Positions 55,940-63,826 of a stretch of DNA of 64,000 nucleotides are shown here, in pieces; the first letter of the stretch is position 1; each line of letters starts with the position of its first letter. Made by a program: the position numbers and the translations under genes. Origin of the DNA: Jannaschia helgolandensis (lineage in GTDB: Bacteria; Pseudomonadota; Alphaproteobacteria; Rhodobacterales; Rhodobacteraceae); NCBI RefSeq assembly GCF_900109285.1, contig NZ_FNZQ01000001.1:401001-465000 (forward strand), in the 5' to 3' direction. Under the pieces are notes generated by a model. The model searched no databases and was not told where the DNA came from. It saw only the letters and a program-made list of their open reading frames with translations.

Positions 55940-57075
55940 GCAGACAGCAACGCTTCAAGACGGTCCAGCTGTGCGCGGACCGCCTCCTCCGCCTCGGGAT
56001 GCCGGGCAACCTTGCGCTTGCCCATGATCCGTTTGAGCGCCCTGAGATTGTCATCGCGCACGACGGCCTCCAACCGGTCGGAAATCAATCCGGCGGACGA
56101 GAGCGCGGCAATCCAGTGTTTCAGCATTTCCTCATCGGTGGGTTGCTTGTCGCACCAGACCTGTTCGAACAGCATCATGATGAAGTCCAGAACCGCCTTG
56201 GGCAGATGCCGCCGGTCCTGTTTGAACGGCGAATGGAAGACGTCGGTGATGATCTCGTAGCTGGGCCAGTAGTGTAGATAGCCGTCGTCGCCCAATTCAC
56301 GCATCAATTCGTCCAGGGCAACGCGCAGCACCGCCTTGCTGACCGAATTGGCGGAAATGCAGGATACCGGTCGGAACGTCGCGATCAGCGGCACCGGCGA
56401 CAGCGTGGTGATTATCTTTGCGTCGGGACGGTGCTTGCGGATCAGATCATAGATCGCGCGGATATTGTCCTTGTTTTCCTCGACCGTCGTGACGCGGAAC
56501 TTGTGGCGCGCGGGATCGTAGGCCTCCTGCGGTATGGACCGCCAGAAGACGCCGCCCGTCACCTCGTCATACCAGACTTCCGACAGGCCGAAGGTCAGGA
56601 TGAAAAGGTCGGTCTTGGAGAAGATGTCGAGGGTCTGTTTGCGGATCTCCTCGTCGTATCCATAGCTTTCGGCCTCGTAACCATGCCACAGCGCCTCCTC
56701 GAATTTCTTGCCCTCGAAGGCCCATTCGAACTGCTGACGGATGACGAAGCTGTTCACCATGCCTTCGCCGCATTTCACGACATAGGCGTTCGACCCTTCG
56801 TCGCGCGTCAGGATGTCGTAATTCCGCGATGCCAGCCAGTTCGAGATATTGGCCGCAAAACAAGATCCGAATGCAGTGATCTTGGTGTCCGGTTTGACGA
56901 TCCGCTCCGATGGCTCCCACCCCTGGGTGACCCAGCTCAGGGCTGAGTCTGCCTCGGCCATCTTTTCGAAGTCGGGATTGAAGTTGGTATGTTCGCCCCG
57001 AAACCAGGTTCTGAACACACCCTCTCTTCGGGTGTGCTGGAAGTTGAATGTATTGGCTTCGATTTGCATGTTCAT
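55936..57075 (-). CDS. GSCFA-domain protein, probable surface polysaccharide enzyme
   Basis: 379 residues. The family motif GSCFA is at about residue 68-72 (ITAFGSCFAANIS), in a domain that resembles SGNH/GDSL hydrolases. Acidic and aromatic segments (DLFILTFGLSEVWYDEV, LHYWPSYEIITDVF) follow. GSCFA proteins are found with polysaccharide biosynthesis genes, but no reaction is established. The start at 57075 is before the fusion gene; the two overlap by 4 bp, so they probably act together. Confidence 0.87.
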   Translation of the reverse strand: MNMQIEANTFNFQHTRREGVFRTWFRGEHTNFNPDFEKMAEADSALSWVTQGWEPSERIVKPDTKITAFGSCFAANISNWLASRNYDILTRDEGSNAYVVKCGEGMVNSFVIRQQFEWAFEGKKFEEALWHGYEAESYGYDEEIRKQTLDIFSKTDLFILTFGLSEVWYDEVTGGVFWRSIPQEAYDPARHKFRVTTVEENKDNIRAIYDLIRKHRPDAKIITTLSPVPLIATFRPVSCISANSVSKAVLRVALDELMRELGDDGYLHYWPSYEIITDVFHSPFKQDRRHLPKAVLDFIMMLFEQVWCDKQPTDEEMLKHWIAALSSAGLISDRLEAVVRDDNLRALKRIMGKRKVARHPEAEEAVRAQLDRLEALLSA

Positions 57076-57302
57076 GGGTCAGACGTCCTTCGGCTTGCAT
57101 GGTGCCCGCGTCACCGGTTGAGAGCGCGGATACCATCGGTCTCGGTCTTGCGGATCAAACGGGATGGCCGGGCCCGCCATATTCGATCGCGCATTGATAT
57201 TGTCGCTCGTGCTCTCGCGAAGTCATGGCGGCGTCATCAGTCGCTTGCCATCGAAATGAGGCGAAAATAGGCACATATCCGAAGATTGTTTCTATTTTCA
57301 GG

Positions 57303-58337
57303 TCAATCGATCCGGACCGGACGCAGGGTATCGCCGGGAATGAAGGTCGGAACGAGTTCGATGCGCCGATCCTCGCTGTCGAAGACGTGAGTTCCCGCGA
57401 CGATGCGGGCGGCGACCTGCCCGGCCTCGCGACGTCGGCTGTCGACTGTGGCCAGTTTGCGCGGCAACCCATCCAGCAAAGTGAAGGCATTGAATCCGGC
57501 CAGCCCCAGCGTGTCGCCAACATCAAGCCCCATTTCCAGCGCATACAACAACCCGCCCGCACCAGTCAGGTCGTTGGTGTAAAACAGGAAATCCAGATCT
57601 GGCGTGCGCTCGAGCATGGCTTTGGTCATCTCTCGCCCCTTGGCGAAGCCGGACCAGCCGGAATAGGCCATATGGTCCGCGACGGTCACACCCGCTTCGG
57701 CCAGCGCACGCTCCAGCCCTTCAAGCCGCTTGCGGGCACGATGATCACCGTCGACCTTGGTGCCCAGGACACCGACCCGACGATAACCCCGCGCGACGAT
57801 TTCCGTGCCGACCTGATAACCCGCGCGCCAGTGACTGATGCCCACCGCAGCATCCACAGGATCGCCGTCGACATCCATCACCTCGACCACGGGAACGCCG
57901 CAATTTGCCAGCATTGCGCGACTGGCATCGGTATGTTCCAGACCAGCGATGATGACGCCCGACGGACGCCATGACAGCATTTCGAAAAGGGTCTTTTCCT
58001 CTTTCGCAGGGTCGTAATTGGTGGTTCCGATCACCGGTTGGAGCGGCGTGTCGCCCAATATCTCGTCCACACCGGCCATCATTTCGGGAAACACCAGATT
58101 CGACAGGCTGGGAACGATCACCGCAACCAGATTGACCCGGTTCGACGCCAGCGCACCGGCAATCTTGTTGGGCACGTAGCCCAATTTCTTGGCCGCTTCG
58201 ATCACCTTTGCGCGTGTCTTGTCGCTGACGTCGCCGCGGTTTCGGAGAACCCGGCTGACAGTCATCTCGCTGACACCGGACGCTTCGGAGACGTCGCGCA
58301 ATGTAAGATGTTGGTGTCGGGTGTTTTTGCGGGTCAC
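57303..58337 (-). CDS. LacI-family transcriptional regulator (GntR/gluconate-type)
   Basis: 344 residues from GTG 58337 (ribosome site CCGGAGACC). The HTH (LTLRDVSEASGVSEMTVSRVLR) is at about residues 10-31, followed by hinge NKIAGALAS and a periplasmic-binding-like sensor domain (ending RPVRID). The sequence resembles gluconate regulators of the LacI family, judged from VSDKTRAKV, LVAVIVPSLSNLVFPEM and similar, but the ligand is unconfirmed. No sugar genes are nearby. It is followed by 227 bp before the GSCFA gene. Confidence 0.88.
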   Translation of the reverse strand: MTRKNTRHQHLTLRDVSEASGVSEMTVSRVLRNRGDVSDKTRAKVIEAAKKLGYVPNKIAGALASNRVNLVAVIVPSLSNLVFPEMMAGVDEILGDTPLQPVIGTTNYDPAKEEKTLFEMLSWRPSGVIIAGLEHTDASRAMLANCGVPVVEVMDVDGDPVDAAVGISHWRAGYQVGTEIVARGYRRVGVLGTKVDGDHRARKRLEGLERALAEAGVTVADHMAYSGWSGFAKGREMTKAMLERTPDLDFLFYTNDLTGAGGLLYALEMGLDVGDTLGLAGFNAFTLLDGLPRKLATVDSRRREAGQVAARIVAGTHVFDSEDRRIELVPTFIPGDTLRPVRID

Positions 58338-58426
58338 ATCGGTCTCCGGGTACCGGGTCGACGGACGATAGCCCGTGCCGGGGGCGGTGGACAAGACGCG
58401 GCAGGCAGCGCTATCACGCGGACTTG

Positions 58427-58503
58427 GGTCCCGTAGCTCAACTGGATAGAGCAATCCCCTCCTAAGGGATAGGTTGCAGGTTCGACTCCTGCCGGGATCA
58501 CCA
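58427..58503 (+). tRNA. tRNA-Arg (anticodon CCU)
   Basis: Full cloverleaf: acceptor GGTCCCG/CGGGATC (one G-T pair), D arm AGCTCAACTGGATAGAGC, anticodon stem ATCCC/GGGAT with loop CTCCTAA (anticodon CCT), T arm GCAGG-TTCGACT-CCTGC, encoded CCA at 58501-58503. Confidence 0.97.
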
Positions 58504-58942
58504 ACTGTAATTTCTGGTTCCAACTCACATCAGTCAGGTGCGTTTTGCCAGATATGTACATCGCATCCGACGTTCAAAATAACTCGGCAAGGCGCTGAGT
58601 CCGTAATTTGGCTGATATCCAGGATAAGATGCATCGAAATTCATCCGAAGCGGTTCAGGCACTGACGGTTCGATGATTTACAGGACCATATGATCGCTTT
58701 TGCACTGCAGATCGTTTTCGCGCCCTCTTCCGATCTGAGATGACATTACGAAGGTATGGGCAAGACTTGGGCCCGTTTGGATTTCCCAGTTTCCTCTGCG
58801 TGGAATGTGCCGGTGGGCCGGGGCGGTCCCGCAACAAGGATCAGTAAGATTTGTCCGGGGAATAAACCTCCGCCCTGGGACGTCTGTTACATGACGCTCG
58901 CAGCGGAGGCTTCGGGCGATAATCAGCCGTAGGGAGGACAAT
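58504..58942 (+). other. Gap of 439 bp downstream of tRNA-Arg
   Basis: No gene is supported here, although it is the kind of place where elements integrate. I find no integrase, no repeated tRNA 3' end and no clear insertion sequence. The last 90 bp contain the ECF-type promoter at 58859-58886 and a ribosome site AGGGAGGA for the next gene. The first 330 bp are less GC-rich than the neighbours by eye. Confidence 0.5.
58859..58886 (+). promoter_or_regulatory. ECF-sigma-type promoter of the sulfite dehydrogenase
   Basis: GGAATA (58859-58864), 16-base spacer, CGTCTG (58881-58886). Group IV (ECF) promoters typically have a GGAA-type -35 and a CGTC-type -10 with this spacing. It starts 84 bp upstream of the ATG. 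The cognate sigma gene may be 61340-61837. The match is seen; the link is inferred. Confidence 0.6.
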
Positions 58943-60238
58943 ATGACACCCAAGGACACTGACGCCCCGCATGTAGGTGGCTTCTTCGCCGACGATCCGG
59001 AGGCAGCGGACCGCGCCTTCTTCGGGCGCGTGACGCACGGGGATCGCAGGGGATTTCTGAGAAAGGCTGGACTCGCGACCATGGGTGCGATGGTGGGTGG
59101 GGTAATCCCGTTCCATCGCAATATGCCCGCAGGACTGATCCCTGCCGCCCTGGCTCAGGAGAACGTCCTGATGGGCAAGGACGGGTTGACGCTTCTTAAC
59201 GATCGTCCCGTGAATGCCGAGACGCCGCCCCACCTGCTCGACGATGCAATCACGCCCACAGCGCGACACTTCATCCGCAACAACGGCATCGTTCCGGATG
59301 ATATGGACCCCGCCGCATGGACGCTGACGATCGACGGTTTCGTGGATACACCGATGGAACTGACGATCGCAGATCTGCGTGAGCGGTTCGAGGTTGTGAC
59401 CATGGCCCTGACACTGGAATGCGGCGGAAACGGGCGAAGCGCCTTCGATCCGCCGGCGAGCGGCAATCAGTGGACATACGGCGCGGTCGGCTGTTCGGAA
59501 TGGACGGGCGTGCGACTGCGCGACGTACTGGAGGCGGCGGGTGTACAGTCGAATGTCATCTATACCGCCCATTACGGAGCTGATTATCACCTGTCTGGAG
59601 ACCCCGACAAGCAGCCGCTATCGCGCGGGGTTCCGATCGCCAAGGCGATGACCGACAACGTTCTGATAGCGTTCGAGATGAACGGCGGCCCCCTGCATCC
59701 GATGAACGGTGCACCGCTGCGTCTGGTTGTGCCGGGATGGCCCGCATCGACTGCGCAGAAATGGCTGACGCGAATCCAGCTGAGAGACCAGGTCCATGAC
59801 GGCGCGAAGATGACCGGCACGTCCTACCGTGTCCCGAACCGCCCCATTGCCCCGGGCGAGGAGGTTGCGACGGAGGACTTCGTCATCATCGAGCGGATGC
59901 CGGTGAAGTCGCTTGTGACGTTCCCGGCCAACGGTGCAGAGATCGGCATGGAGACGGAAGTGCGCGGCCATGCGTGGTCCGGCGATCGGAGCGTGGATGC
60001 CGTCGAGGTCTCCATCGACTTCGGCGCGACCTGGCAGCCGACGGATCTGGACCCGGCTGTCAATGAAGGTGCCTGGCAGAACTGGCGAGCCGATATTTCC
60101 TTCCCGCAGGCCGGTTATTACGAAGTCTGGGCCCGGGCCACGGACAATACCGGCGAGATGCAGCCGCATGCGATCGACTGGAATCCCAAGGGCTATCTCA
60201 ACAACACGATGCACCGCGTCGGAATTCGGGTCAGCTGA
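58943..60238 (+). CDS. SorA/SoxC-like periplasmic sulfite dehydrogenase
   Basis: 431 residues. A Tat-type signal (HGDRRGFLRKAG) exports the folded molybdoenzyme. The Mo-binding Cys is Cys160 in LECGGNGR; the Mo-co domain continues with GAVGCSEWTGVRL and NGAPLRLVVPGW; the dimerisation domain ends with DWNPKGYLNNTMHRV. It oxidises sulfite to sulfate, passing electrons to a cytochrome c. It starts after AGGGAGGA and is followed by a small cytochrome c, as in sorAB. Confidence 0.93.
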   Translation: MTPKDTDAPHVGGFFADDPEAADRAFFGRVTHGDRRGFLRKAGLATMGAMVGGVIPFHRNMPAGLIPAALAQENVLMGKDGLTLLNDRPVNAETPPHLLDDAITPTARHFIRNNGIVPDDMDPAAWTLTIDGFVDTPMELTIADLRERFEVVTMALTLECGGNGRSAFDPPASGNQWTYGAVGCSEWTGVRLRDVLEAAGVQSNVIYTAHYGADYHLSGDPDKQPLSRGVPIAKAMTDNVLIAFEMNGGPLHPMNGAPLRLVVPGWPASTAQKWLTRIQLRDQVHDGAKMTGTSYRVPNRPIAPGEEVATEDFVIIERMPVKSLVTFPANGAEIGMETEVRGHAWSGDRSVDAVEVSIDFGATWQPTDLDPAVNEGAWQNWRADISFPQAGYYEVWARATDNTGEMQPHAIDWNPKGYLNNTMHRVGIRVS

Positions 60239-60249
60239 GCATCTGCAGC

Positions 60250-60271
60250 GGGGCGGCAAATGCGTCGCCCC
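60250..60271 (+). other. Stem-loop between sulfite dehydrogenase and cytochrome c
   Basis: GGGGCG (60250-60255) pairs with CGCCCC (60266-60271) across 10 bases. No T-run; probably an mRNA stability or partial termination element that balances the two products. Confidence 0.4.
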
Positions 60272-60295
60272 ACTGATAAGAATCTGGAGACATTA

Positions 60296-60619
60296 ATGAA
60301 AATCAATATATTGTGGCCGATCCTGTTCGCCATGACGTTCACCCCTGCGGTGGTCGGCGCGGGCGAAGACCCGGAATTCGGGGCGCTGTTCATAGCCCCC
60401 GGCGTGGAAGAAACCTTCTACACCTGTACCGCTTGTCATTCCGAACGGATCGTCGCGCAGCAGGGCCTTAGCCGGGATAAATGGGTCGATATGCTCGACT
60501 GGATGGTCGAGGAGCAGGGCATGCAGGAAATCGAGGAGCCGGACTACACTGTCATCGTCGACTACCTCTCGGAGCATTACGGCGTCGACCGGCCGAATTT
60601 TCCTGCTCCGATGAACTGA
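60296..60619 (+). CDS. SorB-like cytochrome c
   Basis: 107 residues from ATG 60296. Signal peptide LFAMTFTPAVVGA; haem site CTACH at residues 44-48; the Met ligand is probably Met76 or Met81 in the segment WMVEEQGMQEIEE. It follows sorA directly and accepts electrons from it in the periplasm. It converges with the anti-sigma gene (7 bp gap). Confidence 0.9.
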   Translation: MKINILWPILFAMTFTPAVVGAGEDPEFGALFIAPGVEETFYTCTACHSERIVAQQGLSRDKWVDMLDWMVEEQGMQEIEEPDYTVIVDYLSEHYGVDRPNFPAPMN

Positions 60620-60626
60620 GCACAAC

Positions 60627-61343
60627 TCACCCGATGCAGGGGCCGGCCGCCTGGGCAGCGCTCCGGACGGCGGCTACCACGGAAGGGGCCGACATGCGCA
60701 GGGCGATCTGTCGCAGATACGTCCCTATGGCCTCGAATTTCCCGGCGTCCATGCCCGTGGCGACAACAAGGTGGTACGTACCGTCGGACGTGGACCATGC
60801 GGTCGCCTGTATGCCGTCTTGCGTCGGCAAGGCGCCCGCCTTGCGCATCCGGAAATAAGACAGGCGACACCCGTTCTGACCGACGTAGTATGCGGCGGCA
60901 CCATCGGGCAGGTCCCGGACGGCGACAGTGGTCAGGTTCGCCGATTCAAGGTCGGGCCAGTCAGCAGCGATGCTTACCGCAACGGGCACGACGGCGGCTG
61001 GCCGAGCCTCGGTCATCGTCGCAAAGCCCGCATGCACCTCAAGCGGTGTAGGGGTCTGCGTTGGCCATTCCATCAGCAATGCCAGTCCCACAAGCCCTGC
61101 CGCGATCGCAGCCGTCAGCCCGGTTCGGACCGGCCACCGCCGCTCCGGGCCGGGCACCATGGGACGGTTGGCACCGGGGTGCAGCATGGCGAGAGAGGAA
61201 GAGAGAGAACGAATCTCCTCCAACGTGGCGACCAGCGTCGGCTCATGCTTCAGTCGGCCTTCGAAGGCACGAGCATCCCTCTCGGGAAGCTCCCGGTCAT
61301 GATAGGCGCTCGCCAGCTCCCAATCGCTATCCTCGATGGTCAT
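60627..61343 (-). CDS. Anti-sigma factor, membrane-anchored
   Basis: 238 residues. The cytosolic N terminus starts with WELASAYHDRELPERDARAFEGRL, which matches the anti-sigma domain but without the HxxxCxxC zinc motif. One membrane segment (TGLTAAIAAGLVGLALLM) near residue 75-90 is followed by a periplasmic domain (about 95-238) that may sense sulfite-related stress. The start overlaps the sigma gene by 4 bp. Target inferred from context. Confidence 0.85.
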   Translation of the reverse strand: MTIEDSDWELASAYHDRELPERDARAFEGRLKHEPTLVATLEEIRSLSSSLAMLHPGANRPMVPGPERRWPVRTGLTAAIAAGLVGLALLMEWPTQTPTPLEVHAGFATMTEARPAAVVPVAVSIAADWPDLESANLTTVAVRDLPDGAAAYYVGQNGCRLSYFRMRKAGALPTQDGIQATAWSTSDGTYHLVVATGMDAGKFEAIGTYLRQIALRMSAPSVVAAVRSAAQAAGPCIG

Positions 61344-61837
61344 GTCTTCTGCGTCCTTGCTCTCGGCGTCTCCGCCGGGTCCTCGATCCTGGCCAGCAGC
61401 GCCCTGCGGGCCCGGCTGACCCTGCTCATGACGGTGCCATGCGGTACGTCAATAACCGTTGCCGCCTCCGCGTAACTCAAGCCCATCACATCGACGAGGA
61501 ATACGATTTCCCGCATCGCCGGTGGGAGTCGTTCGAACGCCATTCGAACGAGCGTATCGCGTGCGACATCGACCCCGACGAGTCCATTCGATAGACGTTT
61601 CTCGGACGCAAAGTATTCCCTTCTGACTCGCCGTTTTCGCAATTCGTCATAATGAAGGTTCCTGATAACCCGGAACATCCATGGACGAAGCTGTGACATC
61701 TCGGCAGGGGCACTATTCGCCCTCAGGCTACGTTCGATGGCATCCTGAACAAGATCCTCCGCCTCCGCAGGATCGCCGCAAAGAGACCCGGCATATGCCT
61801 TCAATTCCGGCAGGAGGACATTCAAGGCATTAGTCAC
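61340..61837 (-). CDS. ECF-type RNA polymerase sigma factor
   Basis: 165 residues from GTG 61837. Region 2 has AGSLCGDPAEAEDLVQDAIE and RPWMFRVIRNLHYDELRKRR; region 4 has LPPAMREIVFLVDVMGLSYAEAA and VPHGTVMSRVSRARRAL. It partners the anti-sigma gene (ATGA overlap) and faces the sulfite dehydrogenase gene pair, which has an ECF-type promoter. In Sinorhizobium meliloti, ECF sigma factors RpoE1/RpoE4 respond to sulfite and drive a sulfite dehydrogenase; this locus has the same logic. Confidence 0.92.
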   Translation of the reverse strand: MTNALNVLLPELKAYAGSLCGDPAEAEDLVQDAIERSLRANSAPAEMSQLRPWMFRVIRNLHYDELRKRRVRREYFASEKRLSNGLVGVDVARDTLVRMAFERLPPAMREIVFLVDVMGLSYAEAATVIDVPHGTVMSRVSRARRALLARIEDPAETPRARTQKT

Positions 61838-62153
61838 CTGAGACAGCTACCTCCCACTGGTTAAGGATTGAAAAGAAGATGCTCTAGGCGAACCCGAGCG
61901 TTGGACCGGCGTCAAGTCTCTCTGACCGACCCATTCCTGGGCTTTGCGACCGTCAGGCTGTCCATATCCGGTCCGGTGGCATTCAAATCGTGAGGCATCC
62001 AACGGCTGGTCACCGAGACACGATCATCTGCTGGCATTAAGGTTTCGTTTACTGCTCCTTCAGAGTGTCCCGATCGTAGCGCGCCCCATTCGCCCTCGGT
62101 TGCGCGCCGCCGTCCGGTCTTTCGGGCGCGGGGGCAGCTGACGAGGCATCCTC
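61838..62153 (+). other. Gap of 316 bp between sigma factor and spike genes
   Basis: Divergent region without supported genes. It should hold the promoters for the sigma operon (minus) and for the spike pair (plus). I could not find a second copy of the GGAATA-N16-CGTCTG motif, nor a convincing sigma-70 promoter. Confidence 0.5.
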
Positions 62154-62420
62154 ATGTACGATCCTTTCAAGAACCGCATTCCGGAAGCGACGGGCCCCGC
62201 TTCGGACATTCTTCCGGTCCTGCCTGCGGACGAGACCGACCTGCCGCAGGTCGCTGCGGCGCTTTACATAGAAACGGGCGGTGCCCTGTCCATCGTGACC
62301 GCATCGAACGAGATTCGCACAATTATCGTCGGCGACCTGTCGGTCCTGCCGGTGCGAGCCCGCCGCGTCCGCGCAACCGGCACGACCGCCACCGGCATCC
62401 ATGCACTGTTCATCGCATGA
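62154..62420 (+). CDS. GTA head-spike base-like protein (Rcc01079 family)
   Basis: 88 residues, no signal peptide or membrane segment. Pattern: MYDPFKNRIPEATGPASD, VLPADETDLPQVAAALYIE, IRTIIVGDLSVLPVRARRV, ATGIHALFIA. This resembles the small spike base protein Rcc01079 of the Rhodobacter capsulatus gene transfer agent, which sits at the capsid vertices. Identification rests on the paired SGNH protein and recalled family resemblance. The stop overlaps the next start by 4 bp. Confidence 0.7.
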   Translation: MYDPFKNRIPEATGPASDILPVLPADETDLPQVAAALYIETGGALSIVTASNEIRTIIVGDLSVLPVRARRVRATGTTATGIHALFIA

Positions 62421-63787
62421 GGTTCGATTTCGCAATTACTTCCACATCGGACGTGCTTCGGGGAAGAGTGCGGCGCGCAGGGCATTGGTCCCGCGCGCTG
62501 TTCACTGAGGGCGATACGGGTTTCACCTATGATCCGTCAGACGTCACTTCACTGTTTCAGGATGCCGCCGGAACCCTTCCAGTCGTGGCAGATGGCGACC
62601 CTGTTGGTCGCATGGTCGACCAGAGCGGCAAGGGCCACGACGCGTTGCAGACGATTGCCGAACGGCGGCCGCTGTGGCGGACCGATGGCATCAGGGGCTG
62701 GCTGGAGTTCGACGGTACGGATGACGAGATGACCGTGCCGCAGACTGCCTTGTCGCAGACCGCCACGAGCTTCGTCGGTATCGTGGCCCTGACGGCGAAT
62801 GGCTATTACCCGATGATCCTGGGGGATCAATCGCTGTCGAGTGGGCTAAGCGCAGGGTTCGGCAATGGTAGCGGGCGCAAACCGCGCTTCGGCATCTCCG
62901 GACACAACCCGGTCACCCTGATTGCCGCGGACGCGCTGACACTCGGGCAGGTGACGTCCATGGCCTATGTCTGGGATGGGTCCAACCGCGTTCTCTTGCG
63001 GGATGGCAGGGAAGTCGGGCGCGACGTCCAGACCGCCACATGGGTAAAGGGCGATCAGCCGCTGCTATGCTATTCCGGGTCGAATGTCCTGAAGTCGTCG
63101 ATCCTGTTTCACGGCGGTCTGGCCATCGATCGCGGTCTGTCCGGAGTTGAGCTGGCAAAAATCTCGGCCCGCTTAGGACAGGAATTACCCGCAGCGGGAA
63201 CGGCATGGATCCTGGGCGACAGTTCCATCGCATCCTATGCGGGGCTTCCCTCGGTCCTCGGCCTTCTCGACGGCGCGCGAGCCATGCAGGATCTGGCGGC
63301 ACCAGGACAGACCATTGCGCAACAGATGGCAGCCTGGACCTCGGCGAATGTAACGCAGGCGCTTGACGGTTTCGTCCTGATCCAGCTTGGATTGAACGAC
63401 CTCGACCCGTCCGAGACAGCGAATTCCGCCATTGGCCGGCTTCAGATGCTGGTCGATACCGTACGTGCAGATATCGGGTCCGCTCCCGTGCTGATTGCCC
63501 AGATGACGCCTGCACGGCAGCGTCTTCTGGATATCTACGGGGCACAGGAACCGGCAGCTCAGGATAAGTGGCTGGCAATAAATGCCGCCATTGCGGGTCA
63601 GGGGACAACTCCCGTCACGGGAGTCGACGCCCGCATCACCACGCATGTCGCCGCGATGGACGACGGGACGGGCGCTTTGGCGGCGGATTTCGATACAGGC
63701 GATGGCATCCATCCGAACACGGCCGGTCGCCAGCTGATCGCGGATGCCTGGAGAGCGGGTTTGAATGGGTTGGATCTGTCGGTCTGA
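62417..63787 (+). CDS. GTA head-spike fibre-like protein with SGNH hydrolase domain (Rcc01080-like)
   Basis: 456 residues. The N-terminal half (about 30-235) looks like a LamG/concanavalin-type lectin (DQSGKGHDALQ, LEFDGTDDEM, FGNGSGRKPRFGIS). The C-terminal half (about 260-456) is an SGNH hydrolase: Ser269 in GDSS, Asn327 in LGLND, Asp429/His432 in DGIHPN. This matches the spike fibre Rcc01080, which binds the capsule of recipients. ATGA overlap with the base gene shows coupling. The hydrolase could deacylate or cleave capsular sugar. Confidence 0.72.
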   Translation: MRFDFAITSTSDVLRGRVRRAGHWSRALFTEGDTGFTYDPSDVTSLFQDAAGTLPVVADGDPVGRMVDQSGKGHDALQTIAERRPLWRTDGIRGWLEFDGTDDEMTVPQTALSQTATSFVGIVALTANGYYPMILGDQSLSSGLSAGFGNGSGRKPRFGISGHNPVTLIAADALTLGQVTSMAYVWDGSNRVLLRDGREVGRDVQTATWVKGDQPLLCYSGSNVLKSSILFHGGLAIDRGLSGVELAKISARLGQELPAAGTAWILGDSSIASYAGLPSVLGLLDGARAMQDLAAPGQTIAQQMAAWTSANVTQALDGFVLIQLGLNDLDPSETANSAIGRLQMLVDTVRADIGSAPVLIAQMTPARQRLLDIYGAQEPAAQDKWLAINAAIAGQGTTPVTGVDARITTHVAAMDDGTGALAADFDTGDGIHPNTAGRQLIADAWRAGLNGLDLSV

Positions 63788-63796
63788 CTGGAAATC

Positions 63797-63826
63797 ACCG
63801 GGGCGGCCTGCATGGATCGTCCCGGT
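63797..63826 (+). terminator. Stem-loop after the spike pair
   Basis: ACCGGGGCG pairs with CGTCCCGGT (9 bp, one G-T pair) across 12 bases; no T-run follows. It lies 10 bp after the stop. The remaining sequence to the window end holds an AT-rich patch (63863-63960) and no complete gene. Confidence 0.45.

Noticed and set aside
58504-58942. Genomic island or attachment site next to tRNA-Arg
   Set aside because: No integrase, no repeat of the tRNA 3' end and no foreign gene is visible nearby.
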